A stretch of 8,799 bases of DNA, taken from assembly GCA_945901035.1 (NCBI GenBank), contig CAMDKN010000045.1, forward strand, positions 1 to 8,799. The letters run 5' to 3'. The notes beneath the pieces were generated by a model. That model searched no databases, was not told where the DNA came from, and saw only the letters and a list, made by a program, of their open reading frames with translations. The translations under genes and the position numbers were made by a program. This DNA is from Gulosibacter massiliensis. Lineage in GTDB: Bacteria; Actinomycetota; Actinomycetes; Actinomycetales; Microbacteriaceae. Every line of letters starts with the position of its first letter. The first letter of the stretch is position 1. Shown here piece by piece: positions 8,167 to 8,799 of this stretch.

Positions 8167-8799
8167 CAGCGTGCTTTCGTTGTGGCGACGACGAGGTCGC
8201 GGAACTGGTCGAAGAGATAGTTCGAATCGTGTGGTCCGGCCGCTGCTTCCGGGTGATATTGAACGCTGAAGGCGGGCACGTCCAGAGCGCGGAGACCCTC
8301 AACGCAGTCGTCGTTGAGACCGACGTGGCTGACTTCCACTCGACCGAACCCAGCGGGCGAATCGACAATTCCGTCGGTGGGCGCTGCGACGGCGAAACCG
8401 TGGTTATGTGCGGTGATTTCGATGCGACCGGTCGCCTTATCCAGCACAGGTTGGTTGATCCCGCGGTGACCGTACTTGAGTTTGTAGGTGTCGAAACCCA
8501 GAGCGCGACCGAATAACTGGTTCCCGAAACAGATTCCGAAAAACGGGATTCGTTGGCGCAGGATTGCGGCGAGGAGTTCGACGTGGCGCGTTGACGCGGC
8601 GGGATCGCCGGGACCGTTCGAGTAGAACACCGCGACCGGCGTGATGGCCAACATTTCCTCGAGCGTGACGGATTGCGGGAACACGTGGACATCGAATCCT
8701 CGTGCGGCGAGGTGACCAAGCGTCGCATTTTTGACGCCCAAGTCGAGAACGGCGAGAGCACCGATGGATTCACCGACTGCGGGAACGAGGTAATCGTTG
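8166..8799 (-). CDS. carA: Carbamoyl-phosphate synthase, small subunit (C-terminal part; 5' end outside window)
   Basis: CarA is the glutaminase subunit that delivers ammonia to CarB. The frame is open from the right edge (first full codon at 8798) for 210 residues to the TGA at 8168-8166. That is the class I glutamine amidotransferase domain plus the end of the preceding region; about 170 N-terminal residues of a normal 370-390 residue protein lie beyond the window. It begins with [10 protein letters not shown], continues with SNGPGDP (60-66), and has the nucleophile elbow FFGICFGNQ (Cys90 of the fragment) and the catalytic pair in [12 protein letters not shown] (His182, Glu184). [10 protein letters not shown] and AHNHGFAV are also family-typical. 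A TTG at 8741 is not the real start, because the homologous sequence continues upstream of it in frame. The stop overlaps the carB start as TGATG. Confidence 0.97.
   Translation of the reverse strand, partial: NDYLVPAVGESIGALAVLDLGVKNATLGHLAARGFDVHVFPQSVTLEEMLAITPVAVFYSNGPGDPAASTRHVELLAAILRQRIPFFGICFGNQLFGRALGFDTYKLKYGHRGINQPVLDKATGRIEITAHNHGFAVAAPTDGIVDSPAGFGRVEVSHVGLNDDCVEGLRALDVPAFSVQYHPEAAAGPHDSNYLFDQFRDLVVATTKAR

Larger units (their letters stand above)
4082..8168 (-). other. Translationally coupled block carA-carB-pyrF-mIHF/gmk with three TGATG junctions
   Basis: The minus strand reads TGATG at 8168-8164 (carA/carB), 4890-4886 (carB/pyrF) and 4084-4080 (pyrF/mIHF-gmk). In each the last base of the stop codon is the first base of the next start. 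Such overlaps usually mean that ribosomes ending one gene begin the next. The block therefore probably yields the UMP enzymes and the mIHF-guanylate kinase in linked amounts from one transcript. The promoter should lie to the right of the window, before carA or further upstream pyr genes. Confidence 0.75.

Noticed and set aside
5146..8220. A 1024-codon open frame on the plus strand opposite carB.
   Set aside because: It is in codon register with carB and its protein is rich in Arg, His and Gly with no recognisable domain. It is explained by codon bias in carB, which shows every expected family motif.
8166..8741. carA starting at the TTG at 8741 as a short stand-alone amidotransferase.
   Set aside because: CarA-like sequence (for example [10 protein letters not shown]) continues in frame upstream of this codon to the window edge, so the gene is cut by the window rather than short.
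7805..8773. A 322-codon minus-strand frame across the carA-carB junction.
   Set aside because: It is out of frame with both genes, is Ser/Arg-rich without motifs, and conflicts with the clear CarA and CarB frames.

Overview
The window looks like a stretch of core chromosome from an actinobacterium, most likely a member of the Microbacteriaceae or a close relative. Three things point there. The gene order carA-carB-pyrF-mihF/gmk-rpoZ-coaBC-metK-priA is a recognised actinobacterial arrangement. An actinobacterial-type integration host factor (mIHF) domain is present. The coding bias is GC-rich, with GTG starts and few TTA, CTA or TCA codons. The genus cannot be fixed from the sequence alone.

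All eight genes lie on the minus strand and are transcribed from the right end to the left. From the promoter-proximal side they are: the C-terminal part of carA (8799-8166), carB (8166-4888), pyrF (4888-4082), a fused mIHF-guanylate kinase gene (4082-3204), rpoZ (3188-2940), coaBC (2938-1739), metK (1742-567) and the N-terminal part of priA (564-1, running off the left edge). The largest gap between genes is 15 bases. Three successive junctions are TGATG stop-start overlaps, one is a GTGA overlap, and two have gaps of 1 and 2 bases. I see no intergenic promoter, terminator, RNA gene, mobile element, repeat array or CRISPR. No stretch over 300 bases lacks a gene.

The layout is a single tightly packed transcriptional run. 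Its first part makes UMP: CarA and CarB make carbamoyl phosphate, and PyrF makes UMP from OMP. The middle couples a nucleoid/DNA-binding domain to GMP phosphorylation and is followed by the omega subunit of RNA polymerase. The last part supplies coenzyme A precursors (CoaBC), S-adenosylmethionine (MetK) and a replication-restart factor (PriA).

I found no clearly new biological system; this is mainly housekeeping DNA. The points worth a second look are the in-frame fusion of an mIHF domain to guanylate kinase, a PriA whose Walker A lysine appears to be lost, and substitutions at several normally catalytic positions in CoaBC. The run of TGATG junctions is also notable.
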